64,000 nt of DNA from Colletes latitarsis (Eukaryota; Arthropoda; Insecta; Hymenoptera; Colletidae): NCBI RefSeq assembly GCF_051014445.1, contig NW_027488367.1, positions 24,165,501 to 24,229,500 on the forward strand, given 5' to 3'. The first letter of the stretch is position 1, and every line of letters starts with the position of its first letter. Positions 12,843 to 26,100 of this stretch are shown here, piece by piece. The notes beneath the pieces were generated by a model that had not been told where the DNA came from, did not search any database, and worked only from the letters and a program-made list of their open reading frames with translations. The position numbers and the translations under genes were made by a program.

Positions 12843-15517
12843 ATCACGTAGTAATGTGGTACCACGCTGAAACAGTCAATTAAACCTGGTCTGGATAAAT
12901 ATTTTAGAGGATAACGCATCTTAGGTCTGTGTTAGGTCTAAGATTTGCCCTCCTCAGGCTCACAGTTTCGCGTTTTTCGCATACTTGTTGAACAGATCCT
13001 GGGTTTTTTCTGGGTTGGATCACGTAGTAATGTGGGACCACACTGAAGCAATCAATTAAACCTGGTCTTGATAAATATTTTAGAGGATAACGCATGTTAG
13101 GTCTGGGTTAGGTCTAGGATTTGCACTCGTCAGGCTCATACTTTCGCATATTTCTCATACTTGTTGAACAGATCCTGGGTTTTTTCTGGATTGGATCACG
13201 TAGTAATGTGGTACCACACTGAAACAGTCAATTAAACCTGGTTTCCATCAATATTTTAGAGGATAACGCAAGTTAGGCCTGGGATAGGTCTAGGATTTGC
13301 CCACATCAGGCTCATGCTTTCGCATATTTCTCATACTTCATGGCTAGATCCTGGGCTGTTTCTGGATTGTATCACGTAGTAATGTGGTACCACGCTGAAA
13401 CAGTCAATTAAACCTGGTGTGGATAAATATTTTAGAGGATAACGCATCTTAGGTCTGTGTTAGGTCTAAGATTTGCCCTCCTCAGGCTCACAGTTCCTCG
13501 TTTTTCGCATACTTGTTGAACAGATCCTGGGCTTTTTCTGGATTGCATCACGTAGTATTGTGGTACCACACTGAAACAGTCGATTAAACCAAGTTTCGAT
13601 CAATATTTTTGAGGACAACGCATGTTAGGTCTAGGTTAAGCCTGGGATTTTCACTCATCAGACTCATACTTTCGCATTCTTCACATACTTGTTGAACGGA
13701 TCATGGGTTTTTTCTGGTGTGGATCACGTAGTAATGTGGCACCACACTGATACAATCAATTAAACCTGGTCTTGATAAATATTTTAGAGGATAACGCATG
13801 TTAGGTCTGGGTTAGGTCTAGGATTTGCCCTCATCAGGCTCATACTTTCGCATATTTCTCATACTTCATGGCTGGATCCTGGACTATTACTGGTTTGGAT
13901 CACGTAGTAATGTGGTACCACACTGAAACAGTCAATTAAACCTGGTTTCGATCAATATTTTACAGAACAATTCATGTTAGGTCTAGGTTAGGCCTGGGAT
14001 TTGCCCTCATCAGGGTCATACTTTCGCAGTTCTAACATACATGTTGACCTGATCGAGGGTTTTTTCTGCTTTGGATCAGGTAGTAAAGTGGTACCACACT
14101 GAAACAGTCCACTGAACCTGGTTTGGATCAATATTTTAGAGGATAATGCATGTTAGGTCTAGGTTAGCCCTGAGATTTTCACTCATCAGACACATTCTTT
14201 CGCATTCTTCACATACCTGTTGAACGGATCCTGGGTTTTTTCTGGTTTGGATCACGTAGTAATGTGGGACCACACTGAAGCAATCAATTAAACCTGGTCT
14301 TGATAAATATTTTAGAGGATAACGCATGTTAGGTCTCGGTTAGGTCTAGGATTTGCTCTCGTCAGGCTCATACTTTCGCATATTTCTCATACTTGTTGAA
14401 CAGATCCTGGGTTTTTTCTGGATTGGATCACGTAGTAATGTGGTACCACACTGAAACAGTCAACTAAACCTGGTTTCCATCAATATTTTAGAGGACAATG
14501 CAAGTTAGGTCTGGGATAGGTCTGGGATTTGCCCACATCAGGGTCATACGTTCGCATTTTTCACATACTTGTTGAACAGATCCTGGGTTTTTTCTGGTAT
14601 GGATCACGCAGTAATGTGGTACAACACTGAAACATTCAGTTAAACCTGGTCTTGATAAATATTTTTGAGGATAACGCATGTTAGGTCTGGGTTAGGTCTG
14701 GGATTTGCCCTCATCAGCCTCATACTTTCGCATATTTCTTATACTTCATGGATAGATCCTGGGCTATTTTCTGGTTTGGATCACATAGTAATGTGGTACC
14801 ACACTGAAACAGTTGATTAAACCAGGTTTCGATCAATATTCACGAGGATAAAGCATGTTAGGTCTAGGTAAGGCCTGGGATTTTCACTCATCAGACTCAT
14901 TCTTTCGCATTCTTCACATACCTGTTGAACGGATCCTGGGTTTTTTCTGGTTTGGATCACGTAGTAATGTGGGACTACACTGAAGCAATCAATTAAACTT
15001 GGTCTTGATAAATATTTTTGAGGATAACGCATGTTAGGTCTGGGTTAGGTCTAGTATTTGCCCTCATCACGCTCATACTTTCGCATATTTCTCATACTTC
15101 ATGGCTAGATCCTGGGCTATTTCTGGATTGGATCACGTAGTAATGTGGTGCCACACTGAAACAGCCCACTAAACCTGGTTCCGATCAATATTTTAGAGAA
15201 TAACGAAAGTTATGTCTAGGTTAGGCCTGGGATTTGATCTCATCAGACTCATGCTTTCGCATTTTTCACATACTTGTGGAACAAATCCTGGGTTTTTTCT
15301 GGTATGGATCACGTAGTAATGTGGTGCCACACTGAAACATTTAGTTAAACCTGGTCTTGATAAATATTTTAGAGGATAACGCATGTTAGGTTTGGGTTAG
15401 GTCTAGGATTTGCCCACATCAGGCTCATACTTTCGCATATTTCTCATACTTCCTAGGCTGTTTCTGGATTGTATCACGTAGTAATGTGGTACCACGCTGA
15501 AACAGTCAATTAAACCT
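12843..15517 (+). repeat. Segmental duplication B, copy 2 (two monomers shorter)
   Basis: Same monomer order as 9157-12183 but lacking two single units at separate places. Left boundary: the GTATCACGTAG context here against GGATCACGTAG in copy 1. Right boundary: ACCTTGTTTCGATC here against ACCTGGTCTTGATC. Which copy is ancestral cannot be told from the pair alone. Confidence 0.85.
15314..15478 (+). repeat. 165-bp monomer, partner of the unit at 11980
   Basis: Same CTTCCTAGGCTG junction and same length as 11980-12144; it is the counterpart within duplication B. Confidence 0.85.
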
Positions 15518-15899
15518 TGTTTCGATCAATATTTTAGAGGATAACGCAAGTTAGGTCTGGGATAGGTCTGGGATTCGCCCTCATCAGGCTCATACTTTCG
15601 CACACTTCACAGACTCGTTTAACAGATCCTGGGTTTTTTCTGGTTTGGTTCACGTAGTAATGTGGTACCACACTGAAACATTCAATTAAACCTGGTCTTG
15701 ATCAATATTTTAGAGGATAACGCATGTTAGGTTTGGGTTAGGTCTATGATTTGCCCACATCAGGCTCATACTTTCGCATTTTTCACATACTTGTTGAACA
15801 GATCCTGGCTTTTTCTGGTTTGGATCGCGCAGTAATGTGGTACCACACTGAAACAGCCCACTAAACCTGGTCTTGATAAATATTATTGAGGATAACGCA

Positions 15900-16630
15900 T
15901 GTTAGGTCTGGGTTAGGTCTAGGATTTGCCGTCATCAGGCTCATACTTTCGCATATTTCACATACTTCATGGCTAGATCCTGGGCTATTTCTGGATTGGA
16001 TCACGTAGTAATGTGGTACCACACTGAAACAGTCGATTAAACCAGGTTTCGATCAATATTCTTGAGGATAACGCATGTTAGGTCTAGGTAAGGCCTGGGA
16101 TTTTCACTCATCAGACTCATTCTTTCGCATTCTTCACATACCTGTTGAACGGATCCTGGGTTTTTTCTGGTTTGGATCACGTAGTAATGTGGGACCACAC
16201 TGAAGCAATCAATTAATCCTGGTCTTGATAAATATTTTAGAGGATAACGCATGTTAGGTCTGGGTTAGGTCTAGGATTTGCCCTCATCAGGCTCATACTT
16301 TCGCATATTTCACATACTTCATGGCTAGATCCTGGGCTATTTCTGGATTGGATCACGTAGTAATGTGGTACCACACTGAAACAGTCGATTAAACCAGGTT
16401 TCGATCAATATTCTTGAGGATAACGCATGTTAGGTCTAGGTAAGGCCTGGGATTTTCATTCATCAGACTCATTCTTTCGCATTCTTCACATACCTGTTGA
16501 ACGGATCCTGGGTTTTTTCTGGTTTGGATCACGTAGTAATGTGGGACCACACTGAAGCAATCAATTAATCCTGGTCTTGATAAATATTTTAGAGGATAAC
16601 GCATGTTAGGTCTGGGTTAGGTCTAGGATT
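15900..16630 (+). repeat. Dimer repeated twice (352-bp period)
   Basis: Two successive 352-bp blocks are nearly identical. Each runs from GGTCTGGGTTAGGTC through GGCTATTTCTGGATTGG, then ACCAGGTTTCGATC and ATTCTTGAGG, to the next GGTCTGGG. A third related dimer follows 704 bp later at about 17.0-17.3 kb. The same pair recurs at about 40.2-40.9 kb. It is the smallest higher-order repeat in the window. Confidence 0.8.
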
Positions 16631-16741
16631 TGCTCTCGTCCGGCTCATACTTTCGCATATTTCTTATACTTCATGGATAGATCCTGGGCTATTTCTGGAT
16701 TGCATCACGTAGTAATGAAGTACAACACTGAAACAGTCAAT

Positions 16742-19700
16742 TAAACCTGGTTTCCATCAATATCTTAGAGGACAACGCAAGTTAGGTCTGCGATAGGTCT
16801 GGGATTTGCCCTCATCAGACTCATACGTTCGCGTTTTTCACATACTTGTTGAACGGATCCTGGGTTTTTTCTGGTTTGGATCACGTAGTAATGTGGTACC
16901 ACACTGAAACATTCAAATAAACCAGGTCTTGATAAATATTTTAGATGATAATGCATGTTAGGTCTGGGTTAGGTCTAGGATTTGCTCTCGTCAGGCTCAT
17001 ACTTTCGCATATTTCTCTTACTTGATGGCTAGATCCTGGGCTTTTTCTGGATTGGATCACGTAGTAATGTGGTACCACACTGAAACAGTCGATTAAACCA
17101 GGTTTCGATCAATATTCTTGAGGATAACGCATGTTAGGTCTAGGTAAGGCCTGGGATTTTCACTCATCAGACTCATTCTTTCGCATTCTTCACATACCTG
17201 TTGAACGGATCCTGGGTTTTTTCTGGTTTGGATCACGTAGTAATGTGGGACCACACTGAAGCAATCAATTAATCCTGGTCTTGATAAATATTTTAGAGGA
17301 TAACGCATGTTAGGTCTGGGTTAGGTCTAGGATTTGCCCTCATCAGGCTCATACTTTCGCATATTTCACATACTTCATCGCTAGATCCTGGGCTATTTCT
17401 GGATTGGATCACGTAGTAATGTGGTACCACACTGAAACAGTCAAATAAACCTGGTTTCGATCAATATTTTAGAGGACAATGCAAGTTAGGTCTGGGATAG
17501 GTCTGGGATTTGCCCACATCAGGGTCATACTTTCGCATTTTTCACATACTTGTTGAACAGATCCTGGGTTTTTTCTGGTTTGGATCGCGCAGTAATGTGG
17601 TACCACACTGAAACAGCCCACTAAACCTGGTTTCGATCAATATTTTAGAGGATAACGAAAGTTATGTCTAGGTTAGGCCTGGGATTTGCTCTCATGAGAC
17701 TCATGCTTTCGCATTTTTCACATACTTGTTGAACAGATCCTGGGTTTTTTCTGGTATGGATCACGCAGTAATGTGGTACCACACTGAAACATTCAGTTAA
17801 ACCTGGTCTTGATAAATATTTTTGAGGATAACGCATGTTAGGTCTGGGTGAGGTCTAGGATTTGCCTTCATCAGGCTCATACTTTCGCATATTTCTTATA
17901 CTTCATGGATAGATCCTGGACTATTTTCTGGTTTGGATCACATAGTAATGTGGTACCACACTGAAACAGTCCACTAAACCTGGTTTGGATCAATATCTTA
18001 GAGGATAATGCATGTTAGGTCTAGGTTAGCCCTGAGATTTTCACACATCAGAATCATACTTTCGCATTCTTCAGATACTTGTTGAATGGATCCTGGGTTT
18101 TTTCTGGTATGGTTCACGTAGTAATGTGGTACCACACTGAAACAGTCGATTAAACCAGGTTTCGATCAATATTCTTGAGGATAACGCATGTTAGGCCTAG
18201 GTAAGGCCTGGGATTTTCACTCATCACACTCATTCTTTCGCATTCTTCACATACCTGTTGAACGGATCCTGGGTTTTTTCTGGTTTGGATCACGTAGTAA
18301 TGTGGGACCACACTGAAACAATCAATTAAACCTGGTCTTGATAAATATTTTAGAGGATAACGCATGTTAGGTCTGGGTTAGGTCTAGGATTTGCTCTCGT
18401 CAGGCTCATACTTTCGCATATTTCTCTTACTTGATGGCTAGATCCTGGGCTTTTTCTGGATTGCATCACGTAGTAATGAAGTACAACACTGAAACAGTCA
18501 ATTAAACCTGGTTTCTATCAATATCTTAGAGGACAACGCAAGTTAGGTCTGGGATAGGTCTGGGATTTGCCCTCATCAGACTCATACTTTCGCGTTTTTC
18601 ACATACTTGTTGAACGGATCCTGGGTTTTTTCTGGTTTGGATCACGTAGTAATGTGGTACCACACTGAAACATTCAAATAAACCTGGTCTTGATAAATAT
18701 TTTAGAGGATAACGCATGTTAGGTTTGGGTTAGGTCTAGGATTTGCCCACATCAGGCTCATACTTTCGCAAATTTCTCATACTTCCTGGGCTGTTTCTGG
18801 ATTGTATCACGTAGTAATGTGGTACCACGCTGAAACAGTCAATTAAACCTTGTTTCGATCAATATTTTAGAGGATAACGCAAGTTAGCTCTGGGATAGGT
18901 CTGGGATTCGCCCTCATCAGGCTCATACTTTCGCACACTTCACACACTCGTTTAACAGATCCTGGGTTTTTTCTGGTTTGGTTCACGTAGTAATGTGGTA
19001 CCAAACTGAAACATTCAATCAAACCTGGTCTTGATCAATATTTTAGAGGATAACGCATGTTAGGTTTGGGTTAGGTCTAGGATTTGCCCACATCAGGCTC
19101 ATTCTTTCGCATTTTTCACAGACTTGTTGAACAGAACCTGGGATTTTTCTGGTAGGGATCACGTAGTAATGTGGTACCATACTGAAACATTCAGTTAAAC
19201 CTGGTCTTGATAAATATTTTTGAGGATAACGCATGTTAGGTCTGGGTTAGGTCTAGGATTTGCCCTCATCAGGGTCATACTTTCGCAGTTCTCACATACA
19301 CGTTGACCTGATCGAGGGTTTTTTCTGCTTTGGATCACGTAGTAATGTGGTACCACATTGAAACAGTCAATTAAACATGGTTTCGATCAATATTTTAGAG
19401 GTCAATGCAAGTTAGGTCTGGGACAGGTCTGGGATTTGCCCACATCAGGGTCATACTTTCGCATTTTTCACATACTTGTTGATCAGATCCTGGGTTTTTT
19501 CTGGTTTAGATCGGGCAGTAATGTGGTACCACACTGAAACAGCCCACTAAACCGGGTTTCGATCAATATTTTAGAGGATAACGAAAGTTACGTCTAGGTT
19601 ACGCCTGGGATTTGCTCCCATCAAACTCGTGCTTTCGCATTTTTCACATACTTGTTGAACAGATCCTGGGTTTTTTCTGGTTTGGATCACGTAGTAATGT

Positions 19701-21132
19701 GGTACCACACTGAAACATTCAGTTAAACCTGGTCTTGATAAATATTTTTGAGGATAACGCATGTTAGGTCTGGGTTAGGTCTAGGATTTGCCCTCATCAG
19801 GCTCATACTTTCGCATATTTCTCAAACTTGATGGCTAGATCCTGGGCTTTTTCTGGATTGCATCACGTAGTAATGAAGTACAACACTGAAACAGTCAATT
19901 AAACCTGGTTTCCATCAATATCTTAGAGGACAACGCAAGTTAGGTCTGGGATAGGTCTGGGATTTGCCCTCATCAGACTCATGCTTTCGCATTTTTCACA
20001 TACTTGTTGAACAGATCCTGGGTTTTTTCTGGTATGGATCACGTAGTAATGTGGTACCATACTGAAACATTCAGTTAAACCTGGTCTTGATAAATATTTT
20101 TGAGGATAACGCATGTTAGGTCTGGGTTAGGTCTAGGATTTGCCCTCGTCAGGCTCATACTTTCGCATATTTCTTATACTTCATGGATAGATCCTGGGCT
20201 ATTTTCTGGTTTGGATCACATAGTAATGTGGTACCACACTGAAACAGTCGATTAAACCAGGTTTCGATCAATATTTTTGAGGATAACGCATGTTAGGTCT
20301 AGGTTAGGCCTGGGATTTTCACTCATCAGACTCATTCTTTCGCATTCTTCACATACTTGTTGAACGGATCCTGGGTTTTTTCTGGTTTGGATCACGTAGT
20401 AATGTGGGACAACACTGAAACAATCAATTCAACCTGGTCTTGATAAATATTTTAGAGGATAACGCATGTTAGGTCTGGGTTAGGCCTGGGATTTGCCCTC
20501 ATCAGGGTCATACTTTCGCAGTTCTAACATACATGTTGACCTGATCGAGGGTTTTTTCTGCTTTGGATCACGTAGTAAAGTGGTACCACACTGAAACAGT
20601 CCACTAAACCTGGTTTGGATCAATATTTTAGAGGATAATGCATGTTAGGTCTAGGTTAGCCCTGAGATTTTCACTCATCAGACTCATACTTTCGCATTCT
20701 TCAGATACCTGTTGAACGGATCCTGGGTTTTTTCTGTTATGGTTCACGTTGTAATGTGGTACCATACTGAAACATTCTGTTAAACCTGGTCTTGATAAGT
20801 ATTTTTGAGGATAACGCATGTTAGGTCTGGGTTAGGTCTAGGATTTGCCCTCATCAGGCTCATACTTTCGCATATTTCTCATACTTCATGGCTAGATCCT
20901 GGGATATTTCTGGATTGGATCACGTAGTAATGTGGTACCACACTGAAACAGTCAATTAAACCTGGTTTCGATCAATATTTTAGAGGACAATGCAAGTTAG
21001 GTCTGGGATAGGTCTGGGATTTGCCCACATCAGGGTCATACTTTCGCATTTTTTACATACTTGTTGAACAGATCCTGGGGGTTTTCTGGTTTGGATCGCG
21101 CAGTAATGTGGTACCACACTGAAACAGTCCAC
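16742..21132 (+). repeat. Tandem duplication C, copy 1 (25 monomers, 4.39 kb)
   Basis: Directly adjacent to its partner at 21133. Offset is 4,391 bp up to about 17.83 kb and 4,214-4,215 bp after that, because one monomer (about 17829-18005, with TTGCCTTCATCAGG and CCTGGACTATTTTC) is absent from copy 2. Shared markers include GGTCTGCGATAGG, CATGAGACTCATGC, ATTGAAACAGTC and AGATCGGGCAG. Confidence 0.9.
18647..18811 (+). repeat. 165-bp monomer, CTTCCTGGGCTG form
   Basis: Also 11 bp short at the same place as the unit at 11980, but the junction reads CATACTTCCTGGGCTG. It belongs to duplication C, copy 1. Confidence 0.85.
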
Positions 21133-24100
21133 TAAACCTGGTTTCCATCAATATCTTAGAGGACAACGCAAGTTAGGTCTGCGATAGGTCTGGGATTTGC
21201 CCTCATCAGACTCATACGTTCGCGTTTTTCACATACTTGTTGAACGGATCCTGGGTTTTTTCTGGTTTGGATCACGTAGTAATGTGGTTCCACACTGAAA
21301 CATTCAAATAAACCAGGTCTTGATAAATATTTTAGATGATAACGCATGTTAGGTCTGGGTTAGGTCTAGGATTTGCTCTCGTCAGGCTCATACTTTCGCA
21401 TATTTCTCTTACTTGATGGCTAGATCCTGGGCTTTTTCTGGATTGGATCACGTAGTAATGTGGTACCACACTGAAACAGTCGATTAAACCAGGTTTTGAT
21501 CAATATTCTTGAGGATAACGCATGTTAGGTCTAGGTAAGGCCTGGGATTTTCACTCATCAGACTCATTCTTTCGCATTCTTCACATACCTGTTGAACGGA
21601 TCCTGGGTTTTTTCTGGTTTGGATCACGTAGTAATGTGGGACCACACTGAAGCAATCAATTAATCCTGGTCTTGATAAATATTTTAGAGGATAACGCATG
21701 TTAGGTCTGGGTTAGGTCTAGGATTTGCCCTCATCAGGCTCATACTTTCGCATATTTCACATACTTCATCGCTAGATCCTGGGCTATTTCTGGATTGGAT
21801 CACGTAGTAATGTGGTACCACACTGAAACAGTCAAATAAACCTGGTTTCGATCAATATTTTAGAGGACAATGCAAGTTAGGTCTGGGATAGGTCTGGGAT
21901 TTGCCCACATCAGGGTCATACTTTCGCATTTTTCACATACTTGTTGAACAGATCCTGGGTTTTTTCTGGTTTGGATCGCGCAGTAATGTGGTACCACACT
22001 GAAACAGCCCACTAAACCTGGTTTCGATCAATATTTTAGAGGATAACGAAAGTTATGTCTAGGTTAGGCCTGGGATTTGCTCTCATGAGACTCATGCTTT
22101 CGCATTTTTCACATACTTGTTGAACAGATCCTGGGTTTTTTCTGGTATGGATCACGCAGTAATGTGGTACCACACTGAAACATTCAGTTAAACCTGGTCT
22201 TGATAAATATTTTTGAGGATAATGCATGTTAGGTCTAGGTTAGCCCTGAGATTTTCACACATCAGAATCATACTTTCGCATTCTTCAGATACTTGTTGAA
22301 TGGATCCTGGGTTTTTTCTGGTATGGTTCACGTAGTAATGTGGTACCACACTGAAACAGTCGATTAAACCAGGTTTCGATCAATATTCTTGAGGATAACG
22401 CATGTTAGGCCTAGGTAAGGCCTGGGATTTTCACTCATCACACTCATTCTTTCGCATTCTTCACATACCTGTTGAACGGATCCTGGGTTTTTTCTGGTTT
22501 GGATCACGTAGTAATGTGGGACCACACTGAAACAATCAATTAAACCTGGTCTTGATAAATATTTTAGAGGATAACGCATGTTAGGTCTGGGTTAGGTCTA
22601 GGATTTGCTCTCGTCAGGCTCATACTTTCGCATATTTCTCTTACTTGATGGCTAGATCCTGGGCTTTTTCTGGATTGCATCACGTAGTAATGAAGTACAA
22701 CACTGAAACAGTCAATTAAACCTGGTTTCTATAAATATCTTAGAGGACAACGCAAGTTAGGTCTGGGATAGGTCTGGGATTTGCCCTCATCAGACTCATA
22801 CTTTCGCGTTTTTCACATACTTGTTGAACGGATCCTGGGTTTTTTCTGGTTTGGATCACGTAGTAATGTGGTACCACACTGAAACATTCAAATAAACCTG
22901 GTCTTGATAAATATTTTAGAGGATAACGCATGTTAGGTTTGGGTTAGGTCTAGGATGTGCCCACATCAGGCTCATACTTTCGCAAATTTCTCATACTTCC
23001 TGGGCTGTTTCTGGATTGTATCACGTAGTAATGTGGTACCACGCTGAAACAGTCAATTAAACCTTGTTTCGATCAATATTTTAGAGGATAACGCAAGTTA
23101 GGTCTGGGATAGGTCTGGGATTCGCCCTCATCAGGCTCATACTTTCGCACACTTCACACACTCGTTTAACAGATCCTGGGTTTTTTCTGGTTTGGTTCAC
23201 GTAGTAATGTGGTACCAAACTGAAACATTCAATTAAACCTGGTCTTGATAAATATTTTAGAGGATAACGCATGTTAGGTTTGGGTTAGGTCTAGGATTTG
23301 CCCACATCAGGCTCATTCTATCGCATTTTTCACAGACTTGTTGAACAGAACCTGGGATTTTTCTGGTTGGGATCACGTAGTAATGTGGTACCATACTGAA
23401 ACATTCAGTTAAACCTGGTCTTGATAAATATTTTTGAGGATAACGCATGTTAGGTCTGGGTTAGGTCTAGGATTTGCCCTCATCAGGGTCATACTTTCGC
23501 AGTTCTCACATACACGTTGACCTGATCGAGGGTTTTTTCTGCTTTGGATCACGTAGTAATGTGGTACCACATTGAAACAGTCAATTAAACATGGTTTCGA
23601 TCAATATTTTAGAGGTCAATGCAAGTTAGGTCTGGGATAGGTCTGGGATTTGCCCACATCAGGGTCATACTTTCGCATTTTTCACATACTTGTTGATCAG
23701 ATCCTGGGTTTTTTCTGGTTTAGATCGGGCAGTAATGTGGTACCACACTGAAACAGCCCACTAAACCGGGTTTCGATCAATATTTTAGAGGATAACGAAA
23801 GTTACGTCTAGGTTACGCCTGGGATTTGCTCCCATCAAACTCGTGCTTTCGCATTTTTCACATACTTGTTGAACAGATCCTGGGTTTTTTCTGGTTTGGA
23901 TCACGTAGTAATGTGGTACCACACTGAAACATTCAGTTAAACCTGGTCTTGATAAATATTTTTGAGGATAACGCATGTTAGGTCTGGGTTAGGTCTAGGA
24001 TTTGCCCTCATCAGGCTCATACTTTCGCATATTTCTCAAACTTGATGGCTAGATCCTGGGCTTTTTCTGGATTGCATCACGTAGTAATGAAGTACAACAC

Positions 24101-25345
24101 TGAAACAGTCAATTAAACCTGGTTTCCATCAATATCTTAGAGGACAACGCAAGTTAGGTCTGGGATAGGTCTGGGATTTGCCCTCATCAGACTCATGCTT
24201 TCGCATTTTTCACATACTTGTTGAACAGATCCTGGGTTTTTTCTGGTATGGATCACGTAGTAATGTGGTACCATACTGAAACATTCAGTTAAACCTGGTC
24301 TTGATAAATATTTTTGAGGATAACGCATGTTAGGTCTGGGTTAGGTCTAGGATTTGCCCTCGTCAGGCTCATACTTTCGCATATTTTGTTATACTTCATG
24401 GATAGATCCTGGGCTATTTTCTGGTTTGGATCACATAGTAATGTGGTACCACACTGAAACAGTCGATTAAACCAGGTTTCGATCAATATTTTTGAGGATA
24501 ACGCATGTTAGGTCTAGGTTAGGCCTGGGATTTTCACTCATCAGACTCATTCTTTCGCATTCTTCACATACTTGTTGAACGGATCCTGGGTTTTTTCTGG
24601 TTTGGATCACGTAGTAATGTGGGACAACACTGAAACAATCAATTCAACCTGGTCTTGATAAATATTTTAGAGGATAACGCATGTTAGGTCTGGGTTAGGC
24701 CTGGGATTTGCCCTCATCAGGGTCATACTTTCGCAGTTCTAACATACATGTTGACCTGATCGAGGGTTTTTTCTGCTTTGGATCACGTAGTAAAGTGGTA
24801 CCACACTGAAACAGTCCACTAAACCTGGTTTGGATCAATATTTTAGAGGATAATGCATGTTAGGTCTAGGTTAGCCCTGAGATTTTCACTCATCAGACTC
24901 ATACTTTCGCATTCTTCAGATACCTGTTGAACGGATCCTGGGTTTTTTCTGTTATGGTTCACGTTGTAATGTGGTACCATACTGAAACATTCTGTTAAAC
25001 CTGGTCTTGATAAGTATTTTTGAGGATAACGCATGTTAGGTCTGGGTTAGGTCTAGGATTTGCCCTCATCAGGCTCATACTTTCGCATATTTCTCATACT
25101 TCATGGCTAGATCCTGGGATATTTCTGGATTGGATCACGTAGTAATGTGGTACCACACTGAAACAGTCAATTAAACCTGGTTTCGATCAATATTTTAGAG
25201 GACAATGCAAGTTAGGTCTGGGATAGGTCTGGGATTTGCCCACATCAGGGTCATACTTTCGCATTTTTCACATACTTGTTGAACAGATCCTGGGGGTTTT
25301 CTGGTTTGGATCGCGCAGTAATGTGGTACCACACTGAAACAGCCC
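21133..25345 (+). repeat. Tandem duplication C, copy 2 (24 monomers)
   Basis: Begins at the hybrid CAGTCCACTAAACCTGGTTT (left arm as at the end of copy 1, right arm as at 16742) and runs collinear with copy 1. It lacks one whole unit near 22220 and has one extra base near 24382 (ATATTTTGTTATAC against ATATTTCTTATAC). The adjacency and low divergence suggest a fairly recent exchange. Confidence 0.9.
22861..23025 (+). repeat. 165-bp monomer, duplication C copy 2
   Basis: Same CTTCCTGGGCTG junction and 165-bp length, at the matching position to 18647. Confidence 0.85.
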
Positions 25346-26100
25346 ACTAAACCTGGTATCGATCAATATTTTAGAGGATAACGAAAGTTATGTCTAGGTT
25401 AGGCCTGGGATTTGCCCTCATCAGACTCATGCTTTCGCATTTTTCACATACTTGTTGAACAGATCCTGGGTTTTTTTCTGGTTTGGATCACGTAGTAGTG
25501 TGGTACCACACCGAAACATTCAGTTAAACCTGGTCTTGATAAATATTTTTGAGGATAACGCATGTTAGGTCTAGGTTAGGCCGGGGATTTTCACTCATCA
25601 GACTCATACTTTCGCATTCTTCACATACTTGCTGAAGGGATCCTGGGTTTTTACTGGTTTGGATCACGAAGTAATGTGGTACCACACTGAAACATTCAAT
25701 TAAACCTGGTCTTGATAAATATTTTAGAGGATAACACATGTTAGGTCTGGGTTAGGTCTAGGATTTGCCCTCATCAGGCTCCTCCTTTCGCATATTTCTC
25801 ATACTTCATGGCTGGATCCTGGGCTATTTCTGGATTGGATCACATAGTAATGTGGTACCACACTGAAACAGTCAATTAAACCTGGTTTTGATCAATATTT
25901 TAGAGAATAATTCATGTTAGGTCTAGGTTCGGTCAGGGACTTGCTCTCATCAGGCACATTCTTTCGCATATTTCTCATACTTGATGGCTAGATCCTGGGC
26001 ATTTTCTGGATTGCTTCACGTAGTAATGAAGCACAACACTGAAACAGTCAATTAAACCTGGTTTCCATCAATATTTTAGAGGACAACGCATGTCAGGTCT
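25346..26100 (+). repeat. Array stretch with the GGCTCCTCCTTTCGC marker
   Basis: A linker between duplication C and the 15-mer block. The rare marker CTCCTCCTTTCGC (near 25,790), the GAAGCACAACACTG unit and GTTCGGTCAGGG tie it to segments near 44.25, 54.27 and 56.03 kb. It is the right-hand neighbour of the C-type module in each of the first three places. Confidence 0.75.
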
